Assembly: GCA_036845225.1 (NCBI GenBank)
Contig: DAIUEJ010000013.1
Span: 1-60,590 of the forward strand
From: FEN-680 sp036845225
GTDB lineage: Bacteria > Actinomycetota > Geothermincolia > Fen-727 > Anoxymicrobiaceae
DNA length: 60,590 bases
Reading direction: 5' to 3'
The notes under the pieces were generated by a model. That model had not been told where the DNA came from. It ran no database searches and worked only from the letters and a program-made list of their open reading frames with translations. The stretch's first letter is position 1. Each line of letters begins with the position of its first letter. Position numbers and translations under genes: made by a program. Below are positions 32,485 through 43,509 of this stretch, one piece after another.

Positions 32485-33396
32485 TCACTCGCCGAGCTCG
32501 ATACTTATGATGCGCGCGATCCTGTCCAGCCTGAAGGAGCGCGTGAGGCCGTCCTTGCACGAGGCCTCGAGGTAGTGGCCGCTCTTGACCGAGAACACGC
32601 ACAGCGGCTTGACCTGCGTCGGCCAGGAGCCTCTCGCCCCCGCGCCGTACAGGATCGTCATCCGCGCGCCGCAGTCGATCGCCTCGCTGATCGACCGCCT
32701 GACCTCCTCCAGCTCGGACGGCACCCGCGCGTCGACGTCGATGTTCGTCCCCATCCGGGCCGACGAGCACTGCTCGAGCAGGTGGGAGAGGCTCCGCTCT
32801 TCCCAGCCGCGCTCCGCCGTGACCGCCTTCTCGAATATCTGCTTCGCGGCGACCGCGTCCGAGAGCGCCCGGTGGAAACCCCCGGGGTCTATCTCGAGTA
32901 GTCCGGCCACCGTCTGCAGCCGGTAGTTGGGCATCCTCGGGAGGAACCGCTTAGACACCTTGATGGTGCAGAGCACTTCGTTCGGGGGCAGGTCCATCCC
33001 CGCGCGGACCAGCTCGGTGGTCATGATCGACACGTCATAGCGCGCGTTGTGCGCGAGGAGCACGCACCCGGACGCGAACTCGAGCAGTTGCTCCAGGACT
33101 TCTTGCGCCCGCGGGGCTCCCGAGACCATCTCGTCGGTGATGCCGTGGACCCTCCTGGCTCCGTGCGGGATAGAGCACCCGGGGTCGACCAGGGTCTGGA
33201 AGCACTCGCCCTCCTCGCCGACTTTGAACCTGACCGCGCCGACCTCGACCATGCGGCTGAAAGACGATAGCCCGGTGGTCTCCAGGTCGAGCGCGCAGAA
33301 CCCGGCTTCTCCGATGCGCACGTCAGGCGCTTCGCGCGCCTGAGCGCCACTCTTTATCCGGGACACAGTCTTACTTCTTGCGTTATCATGAGCCAA
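32485..33396 (-). CDS. DnaQ-type DEDDh exonuclease fused to a WYL-like domain, 303 aa
   Basis: Residues about 30-200 form a 3-prime to 5-prime exonuclease of the DnaQ/PolC type: CALDLETTG (Asp37, Glu39), VLLAHNARYDVSIM (Asp) and FHRALSDAVAA (His, Asp). Residues about 225-300 (AIDCGARMTILYGAGARG, VKPLCVFSVKSGHYLEASC, RSFRLDRIARI) match the WYL-domain pattern, a ligand-sensing module tied to DNA-damage and defence regulation. Such fusions exist in Actinobacteria. Start ATG 33396. It is upstream of the NERD helicase in the same operon. Confidence 0.8.
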   Translation of the reverse strand: MAHDNARSKTVSRIKSGAQAREAPDVRIGEAGFCALDLETTGLSSFSRMVEVGAVRFKVGEEGECFQTLVDPGCSIPHGARRVHGITDEMVSGAPRAQEVLEQLLEFASGCVLLAHNARYDVSIMTTELVRAGMDLPPNEVLCTIKVSKRFLPRMPNYRLQTVAGLLEIDPGGFHRALSDAVAAKQIFEKAVTAERGWEERSLSHLLEQCSSARMGTNIDVDARVPSELEEVRRSISEAIDCGARMTILYGAGARGSWPTQVKPLCVFSVKSGHYLEASCKDGLTRSFRLDRIARIISIELGE

Positions 33397-33492
33397 TTCT
33401 ACACTCAGGGAGCGACTGAGTCCGTGAGCCTCCTCAACTGACCGGCGGCAGGAAACCGACCAGACAGACAGAAAAGGAGACCGACCAGCCAG

Positions 33493-34509
33493 GTGGATAT
33501 CACATCAAGCACGCGTGCAGAGCCGGATCCCGGGGGTCGGACCATGCACATGGTTTTAAGTCAGCAGGAGCAGAAACCGGCGGAGTACGGCTGCGAGGAG
33601 TTCGGCAGGCTCTCCAGCGTCCTCGTCCACACGCCGGGCGAAGAGCTCCGCTGCATCAACGAGTTCAACTACCGTCAGTGGCTCTTCGACCGCGTCCCGG
33701 ACATCGAGAGGTTCGCCGAAGAGCACACCCGCTGGTGCAGGCTGCTCGAGGAGAACGGCGTCGAGGTCAACCAGCTCGCCGACCACGTCTTCGAGAACCG
33801 AGACCTGATGCGAGAGCTTCCCAACGTGATGTACCTCCACGACATCGCCGTGGTCTCTTCACACGGGGCGATTCTGTCCCACATGCTCTGGCCGGCACGG
33901 CGCGGCGAGGAAGTCGTGGTAGCCGAGGCGCTCGCCGACCTGGGCATCCCGGTATGGATTGATTTCCCACAGGCGGATGACGGCTTCGAGGGCTGCCTCC
34001 TCCTTTCCCCCGAGACGCTGCTGGTGGCCTTCACCGAGCGGCACACCGCAGGCTCGATCAGGAGGTTCATCCCGCGGGCCCTGGAGGGTTTCGACGAGGT
34101 CATCTTCGTGGACATACCGAAGAGCCGCCGTTACATGCACCCCGACACCATCTACAACCGGGTCAGCCACGACCTCGCTCTCGCTTACCTGCCGGCCTTC
34201 GAGGAGACGGTGCTCTACAGCGGCGGCACCGCGCGGGAGATCGATATCACCGACTTCATGGCATCGAAGGGTGTCGAAGTCCTCGGCGTGAGCGACTCGG
34301 AGCAGGAGAGGCTCGCCTGCACTTTCGTGCCGCTCGAGCCTGGGGTGATATTCCATTACGATACCGCGCTCGACGCGGGCACCGCGAAGAAGCTCGAACG
34401 CCGCGGAGTCGAAGTGATCTTCTTCCACGCCGACGCAATGACGGCCGGTGGAGGCAGCCTGCGCTGCGTCACCCTCAGGCTCAGAAGAAACCCGGACGCC
34501 TGCCGCTGA
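33493..34509 (+). CDS. Arginine-deiminase/amidinotransferase-family protein, 338 aa
   Basis: Pentein-fold enzyme. The N-terminal substrate loop (VLVHTPGEELRCINEFNY), a central acidic motif (PNVMYLHDIAVV), His in RRYMHPDTIYNRVS, and the nucleophile Cys14 from the end (GGGSLRCVTLRLRR) are visible. It resembles arginine deiminase and the N-terminal arginine dihydrolase domain of ArgZ/AgrE. Likely reaction: arginine to citrulline or ornithine plus ammonia. GTG 33493 follows AAAAGGAGA at 12 nt; ATG 33544 is an alternative. It is divergent from the exonuclease operon. An ornithine-cyclodeaminase-like gene lies at 19134. Confidence 0.8.
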   Translation: MDITSSTRAEPDPGGRTMHMVLSQQEQKPAEYGCEEFGRLSSVLVHTPGEELRCINEFNYRQWLFDRVPDIERFAEEHTRWCRLLEENGVEVNQLADHVFENRDLMRELPNVMYLHDIAVVSSHGAILSHMLWPARRGEEVVVAEALADLGIPVWIDFPQADDGFEGCLLLSPETLLVAFTERHTAGSIRRFIPRALEGFDEVIFVDIPKSRRYMHPDTIYNRVSHDLALAYLPAFEETVLYSGGTAREIDITDFMASKGVEVLGVSDSEQERLACTFVPLEPGVIFHYDTALDAGTAKKLERRGVEVIFFHADAMTAGGGSLRCVTLRLRRNPDACR

Positions 34510-34559
34510 ACCACCGCTGAATCCACGCGAAGCGCCACCAACCCCTCTTCTGCACCTGG

Positions 34560-34592
34560 AATGCAAAAAGGTGCCTGTCCCCTGTTTGCGTT
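34560..34592. repeat. Single GCAAAA-type palindromic repeat
   Basis: AATGCAAAAAGGTGCCTGTC, then CCCTGTTTGCGTT. One unit, 50 bp after the deiminase-like gene. Confidence 0.9.
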
Positions 34593-34681
34593 ATGGCCGG
34601 ACCCCTCACCGCCGCGACGCTCATTCCTGCGTCGATGTTACACGGGGGCGGGGCGCAAGGGAATCCACGCTCGCTGTCCGC

Positions 34682-34694
34682 TATACTACGGGCA
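34682..34694 (+). promoter_or_regulatory. Leaderless promoter of the M48-like gene
   Basis: TATACT at 34682-34687 lies 6 nt before ATG 34694, as at 18086. The two share TATACTACGNGCATG. No ribosome binding site is seen. Confidence 0.6.
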
Positions 34695-35800
34695 TGAACC
34701 TCGAGCCCCGGGTCCTTAATACGATACGCAGGAAGAAGCTCAGGCAGCGCGTCCAGGAGGCGGCGATATATGCGACGCTGGTTGCCCTGACAGCGGCAGT
34801 GCTCGCTCTCATCATCATCCCGTTTGCCGCGGGCAACACCAGTTTCAGCCCTTTCGTCCGCAAGAGCGGCCTGTCGGGCTTGATCACCGTCAGCATCGTG
34901 TTCGCCGGCGCGATAGGAGCGGCAGGCGTCGCGCTCTTCCTGGTGTCGCATTTCCGCGACCGCGATTATTACGCGGGCTTCACCCGTAAGGCCGGCGGCT
35001 ACGACCTCAAGCAGCTCGCTCGGTTCCTCAACGCCCTCGAAGGGGCCGCATCGAAGGCCGGTGTGGACGCTCCGCATGTCACCGTTCTCGACAGCTCCGT
35101 GCCCAACGCTGTCGCATTCGGCGGAAGAGAAGATGCATCCATCGGGGTCACCTCGGCGGCCCTCGATTCGTGCCTCGAGTATGCCGAGATGGAGGCGGTC
35201 CTGGCCCACGAGCTCGCCTCGGTGATAGCCGGTGACTACCTCCGGCGTCCGGGGGCACGGACGTTCGACATCGTTTCACTCGCGATGCTGTGGGTGCTCG
35301 CGATGGTAAGCCTCGTGGCTATCCCGATAGTCCGGCACGGGCACTCCGCGCTCGTCTCACTGGGGGTGGTGGTGGTCGTCCTCGCGTACCTGGTCCTGCT
35401 CTCGCTGTGGATGCGCTACCTCACCAGGTCGCGGGAGCACGACTACGTGCTCGCGGACTCGGTCGCGGTGAAGATGACGGGAAACCCGGAGGCGATGCGC
35501 TCCGCGATCAGCAAGATGGACGGCCTGGTGAACGCCGGGCGCGGGAAGCCGTTCCCCGAGAGCGAGATCGGGCTCAAGTACCTCTTCGCGCCGCCCCACA
35601 AGTGGAGCGAGGACTCGATGGCGTTCCTCAAGCGGAGGGCGGTGGAGCTCGACTACAACATGAAAGAGGCCGCGGCCCAGAGGAGGGTGGCTAACCTTCA
35701 GGAGTCGATGGACGAGTTGTCCGAGTGGGGGAAAGACCTTCTGGCCGAGCGGCTCGAGAACATCAGCGAGATCGAGGAAGGCTCCTGGCGCGCCTGGTGA
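34694..35800 (+). CDS. M48-family membrane protease-like protein with an altered zinc site, 368 aa
   Basis: HtpX-like architecture: two N-terminal helices (about 25-50 and 63-85), the segment VLDSSVPNAVAFGGR, the zinc helix MEAVLAHELASVIAGDY, two more helices and the ARTFD/REHDYVLADSVAV region. In place of HExxH it has HELAS, so the second zinc His is Ser; the third-ligand helix also reads DYVLAD instead of the usual Glu form. It is probably not an active protease of the normal type. C-terminal residues are charged and coiled. The ATG is leaderless after TATACT. The TGA stop is the first three bases of a large inverted repeat. Confidence 0.8.
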   Translation: MNLEPRVLNTIRRKKLRQRVQEAAIYATLVALTAAVLALIIIPFAAGNTSFSPFVRKSGLSGLITVSIVFAGAIGAAGVALFLVSHFRDRDYYAGFTRKAGGYDLKQLARFLNALEGAASKAGVDAPHVTVLDSSVPNAVAFGGREDASIGVTSAALDSCLEYAEMEAVLAHELASVIAGDYLRRPGARTFDIVSLAMLWVLAMVSLVAIPIVRHGHSALVSLGVVVVVLAYLVLLSLWMRYLTRSREHDYVLADSVAVKMTGNPEAMRSAISKMDGLVNAGRGKPFPESEIGLKYLFAPPHKWSEDSMAFLKRRAVELDYNMKEAAAQRRVANLQESMDELSEWGKDLLAERLENISEIEEGSWRAW

Positions 35801-35895
35801 CGTCGGTCATTTTCCACTTTTCTTTACACTTTTTCGCGGGAGCGCGCGGAAGGACACCTGAAAGTGGAAAGAAAAGTGGAAAACGAACGACGTCA
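35798..35895. repeat. Inverted repeat with about 34-bp arms carrying both stop codons
   Basis: Left arm from TGACGTCGGTC to CTTTACACTTT, right arm its near-exact complement, loop of about 28 bp. The left TGA is the stop of the M48-like gene; the right TGA (complement of 35893-35895) is the stop of the CoA-ligase gene. The arms differ from the other repeats and the core is replaced by GGACACCTG. Confidence 0.95.
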
Positions 35896-37282
35896 TGTGA
35901 GGGCGGCGAACGACCTGACCGCCCTCTCCGGGATCGGGTACACTGGCACGCCGACGTCTGTCAGGTGCGCCAGCGCCTCGTCATCCCTGCCCCAGAAAGA
36001 AGAGACCAGCAGCGGCTTGCCGTATTCGGCGGGCATGCCCGCCAGCTCATCCAACAGGGCGAAGGCGCGCGGCGTCAGCGAGTCGATTTCCAGCGTGAAC
36101 CGGTCCCCCAGCGCCGCTTTCCTGGTACGGAACAACCACGAGCCGAAGATCCCGTACATCACCATCCCGTCCACCTCGCCGCTCTCGAACAGCAGCCTCG
36201 GCACGCGCAGATAGTAAGCTTCCATGTCCAGCATGAACGTGATGTCGATCGGGTTCGCGGTCGCGGCAGTGTGCGGCAGGTACTCGCGGAGCTCTGCCTG
36301 CAGGCCCTCCGACAGCACCGGGACCTCCAGGCCGGCACGGCTCGCGGCGTCCGCCATGCTGGCGCCCGGCCCTCCCGCGTTGGTGTAGACGCAGAGCCTC
36401 CTGCCCGGAGCACGCGGCTGGGTCGCCAGCGCCCACGCCCAGTCCAGCAGGTCTTCGATGTTGCAGGCCCGGAGCACGCCGGTCTGCCTGAGCATCCCGT
36501 CGTAGATGGCGTCGTCTCCACCCAGCGCCGCGGTGTGTGAGAGCCCTGCCCGTGCCCCGGCGCCGGTCCCGCCCACGTAAAGCGCGACCACCGGCTTGCG
36601 GGCCGTCGCCTTCCTCGCCGCCGCCATGAACTTCGCCCCGTCCAAGACCCCTTCGATGTAGAGGGCGATGGCGCGTGTCGTCGGCTCTTCCGCGAAGTAC
36701 TCGATGCAGTCGGACATGTCCACCACAGCGGAGTTGCCGACGCTCACCGTATGGCTGAGACGCATGCCGATGCGGTGGGTGTGACCGTAGACGTGGCAGG
36801 AGTTGGTCCCGCTCTGGCTGATGATGGTCACGCCGCCGGGCTCCTGCTGGTACGGGTAGTAGGTCGTGTTGAGCCCGATGTTGAAGTTCGAGACGCCGAT
36901 GCAGTTCGGCCCCATCATCGTGATGTCGTACCTGCGCGCGACCTCAACCAGCTCTCGCTCGAGTGCCAGCCCCGCGTCACCCACCTCCCGGAAACCGCCC
37001 GAGATGACGATCGCCGCCGGCACGCCCGACTCACCGCATTCGGCGAGCAGCCCCGGCACGATGCCCGTCGGCAGGACCATGACCGCCAGGTCGGGTGCCT
37101 CGGGCACGTCGCGCACGCTCCTGTACGCGCGCAAGCCCATGACGTTCTCTTCCGAGGGATGGATGGGATAGATGGGCCCGCTGAAGCCCTGCATGATGAG
37201 GGAGGACAGCTGCCCCGTCCCCATCTTCAGGGGGTCGTTGGAAGCTCCGTAGAACGCGATCGACCGCGGGTTGAAGACCCGG

Positions 37283-37296
<14 letters not shown>
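35893..37296 (-). CDS. CoA-binding/acyl-CoA synthetase (NDP-forming) alpha-type subunit, about 467 aa
   Basis: Resembles the alpha part of ADP-forming acetyl-CoA synthetases: a Rossmann CoA-binding domain (VFNPRSIAFYGASNDPLKMG onward), a succinyl-CoA-ligase-like middle (PGGVTIISQSGTNSC) and a phospho-His loop (GLSHTAALGG). The CoA-binding motif starts upstream of the first ATG/GTG in frame, so the real start must be earlier. AGAAGGAGG stands 6 nt before an in-frame CTG at 37296, 14 bp inside the 3-prime end of lon; I take CTG as the likely start. The ATP-grasp partner is not seen. Third gene of hsp20-lon-CoA ligase. Confidence 0.75.
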
Positions 37297-39763
<2,467 letters not shown>

Positions 39764-39773
39764 CGGGACTCCC

Positions 39774-40229
39774 TCATTCCCCTGATTCGACGGTGGTAAC
39801 ATCTATCTCCACCTCCCTCGGGGGCTCCTTCGAGACCTTAGGAAGCCTTACCTCCATGAAGCCGTTCGAGTAGACCGCGTTCGCCGCTTCGGCGTCCACC
39901 TTGCAGGGGAGCGGCACCTGACGCTCGAACGTGCCGTAACTTATCTCCATCCTGTGATACAGCCTGCGGGGAGCGGTGGCGGGCTCGCGCCTGATGCCGT
40001 TTATGACCATGTGGTCGCCCTGGACCGCGATGTTGACGTTACTGATGTCCACCCCGGCGAGGTCCACCACCACCACGACCTCCCTGGCCGTCTCCGAGAT
40101 GTCGCACAACGGTTGCCAGGCCTTCTCGAAGAAAAAGACCGGCCTCTTCCAGCGACCGAGGTGCTCGAAGAAGCGCTCGACCTCGCTCTGGCTGTCCTGG
40201 GGGCCCATGAGACGCAATCCCTCCTCCAT
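39774..40229 (-). CDS. Hsp20/alpha-crystallin small heat-shock protein, 151 aa
   Basis: The alpha-crystallin domain spans about residues 40-140: CDISETAREVVVVVDLAGVD, HMVINGIRR, RMEISYGTFERQVPLP and NGFMEVRLPKV, which carries the conserved G-x-L-type end motif in the form GFMEVRLPK. It holds unfolded proteins in the cytoplasm. The gene is immediately upstream of lon, a fitting partner. No HrcA (CIRCE) site was seen upstream. Confidence 0.9.
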   Translation of the reverse strand: MEEGLRLMGPQDSQSEVERFFEHLGRWKRPVFFFEKAWQPLCDISETAREVVVVVDLAGVDISNVNIAVQGDHMVINGIRREPATAPRRLYHRMEISYGTFERQVPLPCKVDAEAANAVYSNGFMEVRLPKVSKEPPREVEIDVTTVESGE

Positions 40230-40275
40230 GATGCCGCCTTTCCCTGTCCGCGCCCTCTATCCTATCCAGTCCGTC

Positions 40276-41679
40276 TCACTGAGAAGCGTAGTCGGAACCT
40301 AACACGACCACAACCTGCGCCCCGTATTCGGACGTCAGGCTCGCGGAGCCCTGGAGCACCGGCTGGCTGGCGCCCGCCAGGTCGGCCGCTACTGTCCCGG
40401 CCACGGTGCTGTCCCCGTCCGCGTAGTACAGCGTGGTCGTGGAGTACCTGCTCTGAGCGTTGGCTACCTTCAGCGGCTGATAGCCTTTGCCGGTGAGCTC
40501 GTCGGCGACCTTGCGCGCCAGCCCCGCGGTCCTCGAGCCGTTCAGCACGACCACCTTGATGTCGGCCTTGCTCGAATTGCCCGTGTCCGCTTGATTCTCC
40601 TTCTCTGGGGCTACTTCCTGCTTGCTCTTGAAGGAAGCGAGCATCTGCTGGAACGCCGCGTCGTCCACGATGTAATACCACACGCCGCCGATCACCTTGG
40701 GAGTGCCGGGGGCGGTGGACATCTGCAGGTTCGTCCCGCGCAGCTTGCGGCCAAGGCTGAGCATCTTCATGAAGGACAGGTCGGTCTTGACGTCGTTGGA
40801 TACCGCGTCGATGACCTTGACCAACTTGAACGGGTTCCGCTGGTGAGACACGGTGCCCAGCATCGCCTGCAGGAATTTACGCTGGTTCTTGATGCGGTCG
40901 AGGTCGCCGCCCGGGACCGCCTTCACGTCGTGGCGGGCCCTGACCAGCGCGAGCGCCTGGTCGCCGTTGAGAATCACGTCGCCCGCCGGGACGTAGCCCG
41001 CGTAGATGTCGTTTATCGTCTTGTCGACGTGCATCTTCACCCCGCCCAGAGCGTTGACGATGTCCTTGAACCCCTGGAAGTCGATCTCGACGTAGTGGTT
41101 GATCGGCAGGCCCGTGAACTCGCGGACGATATCGATCGCCAGCGCCGTCCCGCCGAACGCGTGGGCGGCGTTGATCTTGTTGTATCCCTTGTGGCCCGCG
41201 ATCTTGACGCGCGTGTCGCGCGGGATGGAGATGACGGCCGCCTTGTTCCCGTCCGGGTTCACGCTCACCAGCATCATGATGTCGGTGCGGCTCTCCACTT
41301 CGCCCGGGACGCTTCCCTTGTCGACGCCCATGATGAGCGTGGTCTCCGGCTGCCCCCTCCGCCTGGGGTCGAGCACCTTGGAGACCGCCGGGAGCTTCAT
41401 CCTGGATTCCTTGCCCTTAAGCCAGACATATCCCACCACGAAGAGCGTGATGATGATGGCGAGCAGGGCCAGGGAGCTGATGATGAGTACGGGCTTCCAG
41501 CGCTTTTTCTTCTGCCGGTAGACCGTCGGCTGGTCCTGGGGCGTCCGCGGGGCCCGACGCTTTGTCCTCCGGAGCCTTTTCCTGCTCCGGTAGATCGTCG
41601 GTTGATCCTGAGTATCCCGCTGCTCCCGGGGCCTGTCGATGAACGGGTGGGTCGCTATTTCGCGTTCGTGTTTATTCAT
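40276..41679 (-). CDS. LCP-family (LytR-CpsA-Psr) protein with LytR_C domain, 467 aa
   Basis: A basic N-terminal cytoplasmic part contains a duplicated motif (DQPTIYRSRKR and DQPTVYRQKKK), then one helix (about 70-92, VLIISSLALLAIIITLFVVG). The LCP domain has ISIPRDTRV, INAAHAFGG, and LVRARHDV with conserved Arg/Asp residues that bind pyrophosphate. The C-terminal LytR_C domain is KVVVLNGSRTAGLARKVAD to VVVVLGSDYASQ. These enzymes attach glycopolymers to the wall. ATG 41679 is chosen; its ribosome-binding stretch GGGGGG lies in a hairpin (41686-41707). Confidence 0.9.
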   Translation of the reverse strand: MNKHEREIATHPFIDRPREQRDTQDQPTIYRSRKRLRRTKRRAPRTPQDQPTVYRQKKKRWKPVLIISSLALLAIIITLFVVGYVWLKGKESRMKLPAVSKVLDPRRRGQPETTLIMGVDKGSVPGEVESRTDIMMLVSVNPDGNKAAVISIPRDTRVKIAGHKGYNKINAAHAFGGTALAIDIVREFTGLPINHYVEIDFQGFKDIVNALGGVKMHVDKTINDIYAGYVPAGDVILNGDQALALVRARHDVKAVPGGDLDRIKNQRKFLQAMLGTVSHQRNPFKLVKVIDAVSNDVKTDLSFMKMLSLGRKLRGTNLQMSTAPGTPKVIGGVWYYIVDDAAFQQMLASFKSKQEVAPEKENQADTGNSSKADIKVVVLNGSRTAGLARKVADELTGKGYQPLKVANAQSRYSTTTLYYADGDSTVAGTVAADLAGASQPVLQGSASLTSEYGAQVVVVLGSDYASQ

Positions 41680-41685
41680 GGAATC

Positions 41686-41707
41686 GCCCCCCATCTTCGA
41701 GGGGGGC
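41686..41707 (-). promoter_or_regulatory. Hairpin over the ribosome-binding stretch of the LCP gene
   Basis: In the mRNA GCCCCCC (41707-41701) pairs perfectly with GGGGGGC (41692-41686) around TCGAAGAT. The G run is the only candidate ribosome binding site, 7 nt before ATG 41679, so folding would hide it. Confidence 0.4.
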
Positions 41708-41901
41708 CGTTTGTTGCGGTCGCTATGAAGCCTGCTCTCATATGTGCCCTCAGTCTACACCAAGTGAAGTGTGTTTGTATCGCTCTGACCCGCCCGCGCG
41801 CACGGGCCGACCCGCAGTCCGTTCTGATAATATGTTCCCAGCCGGTCGCCAAGCCGGACATGGCTCGCTCAAGGTCTCCTGTGGGAGGTTCGAGGCATTA
41901 C

Positions 41902-42624
41902 ATGAGGTATCCGGAATCCATGCTGTCCAGCGACGAGTCGGTTGTCTTTGACGTCCATCACCATCCATTCGTCCTCTGGAAGCCGCTCGCCCTCTTCTGC
42001 GGTTTCCTGGCCGTCTGGCTCGTGGTCCTTTTCCTGGTCTCGAGCGACGACTGGGTTATCTTCGGCGGCCTCATCGTGCTGCTGGGCCTCTCACTCTACA
42101 TGGCGTGGAAGGTGCAGGTCTGGTCGCACGCGAACCTGGTGCTCACAAACCAGCGCCTCATCTATCAGACAGGAGTGATTACGCGCCGATCGCGCGAAAT
42201 ACCCCTCTCAAAGATAAACGACGTATCGTTCTTCCAGATGGTTCTGGGGAGGCTGTTCGGCATGGGCGACCTCGTCGTGGAGTCTGCAAGCGAATCAGGC
42301 CCCTTCGCGTATTTCAACGTCCCGGCGCCCCAGCGGCTCAAGATGCAGGTCATCGAGGAGATCCGTGCCGCGCACTCCGGTGCCGGGGCGCCCGACCCGG
42401 TCTCTATCCAGCAAGAGGTCGCGAAGGCGGTCGAGAAGCACCAGCCCACCGCGGAGATAACGGCCCTGCCCCCCGAGCGGGCCCCTCTCTACTCGGAGAT
42501 CGTTGACCAGATCGAGCGCCTCGACGCTATGCGCGAGCGAGGGACCCTCACCCCTGAGGAGTTCCAGCAGGCGAAAGAGGCCCTGCTGAACAAGCTGTCA
42601 AGGGAGCGGGACGTTGATCGCTGA
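41902..42624 (+). CDS. bPH_2-domain membrane protein with SHOCT tail, 240 aa
   Basis: Two adjacent helices (LWKPLALFCGFLAVWLVVLFL and WVIFGGLIVLLGLSLYMAW) are followed by a bacterial PH-like domain (NLVLTNQRLIYQTGVITRRS, EIPLSKINDVSFFQ) and a C-terminal SHOCT motif (IVDQIERLDAMRERGTLTPE, EFQQAKEALL). Such proteins are common in Actinobacteria with unknown role. GATAAT near 41826 may be the -10. The stop overlaps the TTG start of a PHP gene by 11 bp. Confidence 0.85.
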   Translation: MRYPESMLSSDESVVFDVHHHPFVLWKPLALFCGFLAVWLVVLFLVSSDDWVIFGGLIVLLGLSLYMAWKVQVWSHANLVLTNQRLIYQTGVITRRSREIPLSKINDVSFFQMVLGRLFGMGDLVVESASESGPFAYFNVPAPQRLKMQVIEEIRAAHSGAGAPDPVSIQQEVAKAVEKHQPTAEITALPPERAPLYSEIVDQIERLDAMRERGTLTPEEFQQAKEALLNKLSRERDVDR

Positions 42625-43411
42625 CTACCATATCCATACCTTCATGTGCGGGCACGCGGGCGGCACGATCGACCAGATGGTGGAGTCGGCCATCGCGAAG
42701 GGGCTCGACGAGGTTGGCATCGCGGACCACATGCCTTTGTTGTACTTCGAGGACCCCGAGCTCGCGATGGCGCCCGCGGAACTGCCCGTGTACGTCGAGC
42801 GGGTGCTGGAGCTGAAGGATCGCTACAGCGACCGCATAGTGGTGCGACTCGGCATCGAGGCGGACTATCACGCGGCGACCCAGGAGGAGCGGGCGCGCCT
42901 TCTAGGGCAGTACCCCTGGGACTACGTGATCGGCTCGGTGCACATCCTTCATGACTGGGTCTTCGACGACCCGCGGCGGCTCGAGGGCTATGAGGGCCTG
43001 GACATCGACCAGTTTTTCATCGATTACCTGGGCGAGGTGCGCGACATGATGGCCACGGGGCTCTACAACACGGTCGGCCACGCGGACCTGGCGAAGAAGT
43101 TCAACGTCCGCGCCTCGATCGACCTCGAGCCGTACTACCGCGAGGTGCTCGAGCAGGTCAAGGCGGCGGGGGCGTGTTACGAGGTGAACACGGCGGGGCT
43201 GAGGTGGCCGGCGGACGAGATGTACCCGGAGCCGGCGTTCGTAAGGCTGGCAGCCTCCATGGGAGTGCCTGTCACCCTGGGCTCGGACGCGCACACTCCG
43301 GACGACGTCGCAAGGGACTTCGTCAAAGCGCTGGCGCTAATCCGCGACGCGGGGTACAGGGAGATGGCCGCCTTCGACGGCGGGCAGATGCGGCTGGTCC
43401 CGCTGGACTGA
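42614..43411 (+). CDS. PHP-domain phosphatase (histidinol-phosphatase HisK type), 265 aa
   Basis: PHP metal sites are all visible: DYHIHT at 4-9, EVGIADHMP, RLGIEADY, IGSVHIL, GHADLAKKF and LGSDAHTPDDV. Length and order fit HisK-type histidinol phosphatases, which make L-histidinol; other small phosphoesters are possible. The TTG start at 42614 follows AGGGAGC and overlaps the PH/SHOCT gene, so it is coupled to it. The TGA stop stands one base before an inverted repeat pair. Confidence 0.85.
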   Translation: MIADYHIHTFMCGHAGGTIDQMVESAIAKGLDEVGIADHMPLLYFEDPELAMAPAELPVYVERVLELKDRYSDRIVVRLGIEADYHAATQEERARLLGQYPWDYVIGSVHILHDWVFDDPRRLEGYEGLDIDQFFIDYLGEVRDMMATGLYNTVGHADLAKKFNVRASIDLEPYYREVLEQVKAAGACYEVNTAGLRWPADEMYPEPAFVRLAASMGVPVTLGSDAHTPDDVARDFVKALALIRDAGYREMAAFDGGQMRLVPLD

Positions 43412-43412
43412 A

Positions 43413-43509
43413 AACGCAAAATGGGGACAGGCACCTTTTTGCATTGTCTACCCGGTTCGCCGGATAAACATCAGAAAATGCAAAAAGGTGCCTGTCCCCA
43501 TTTTGCGTT
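43413..43509. repeat. Inverted pair of GCAAAA-type repeats between convergent genes
   Basis: Arms 43413-43445 and 43477-43509 are exact inverted 33-bp copies (AACGCAAAATGGGGACAG, then GCACCTTTTTGCATT). The PHP gene TGA ends at 43411; the kinase-like gene TAG is the complement of 43510-43512. Both stops abut the pair. Confidence 0.95.
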
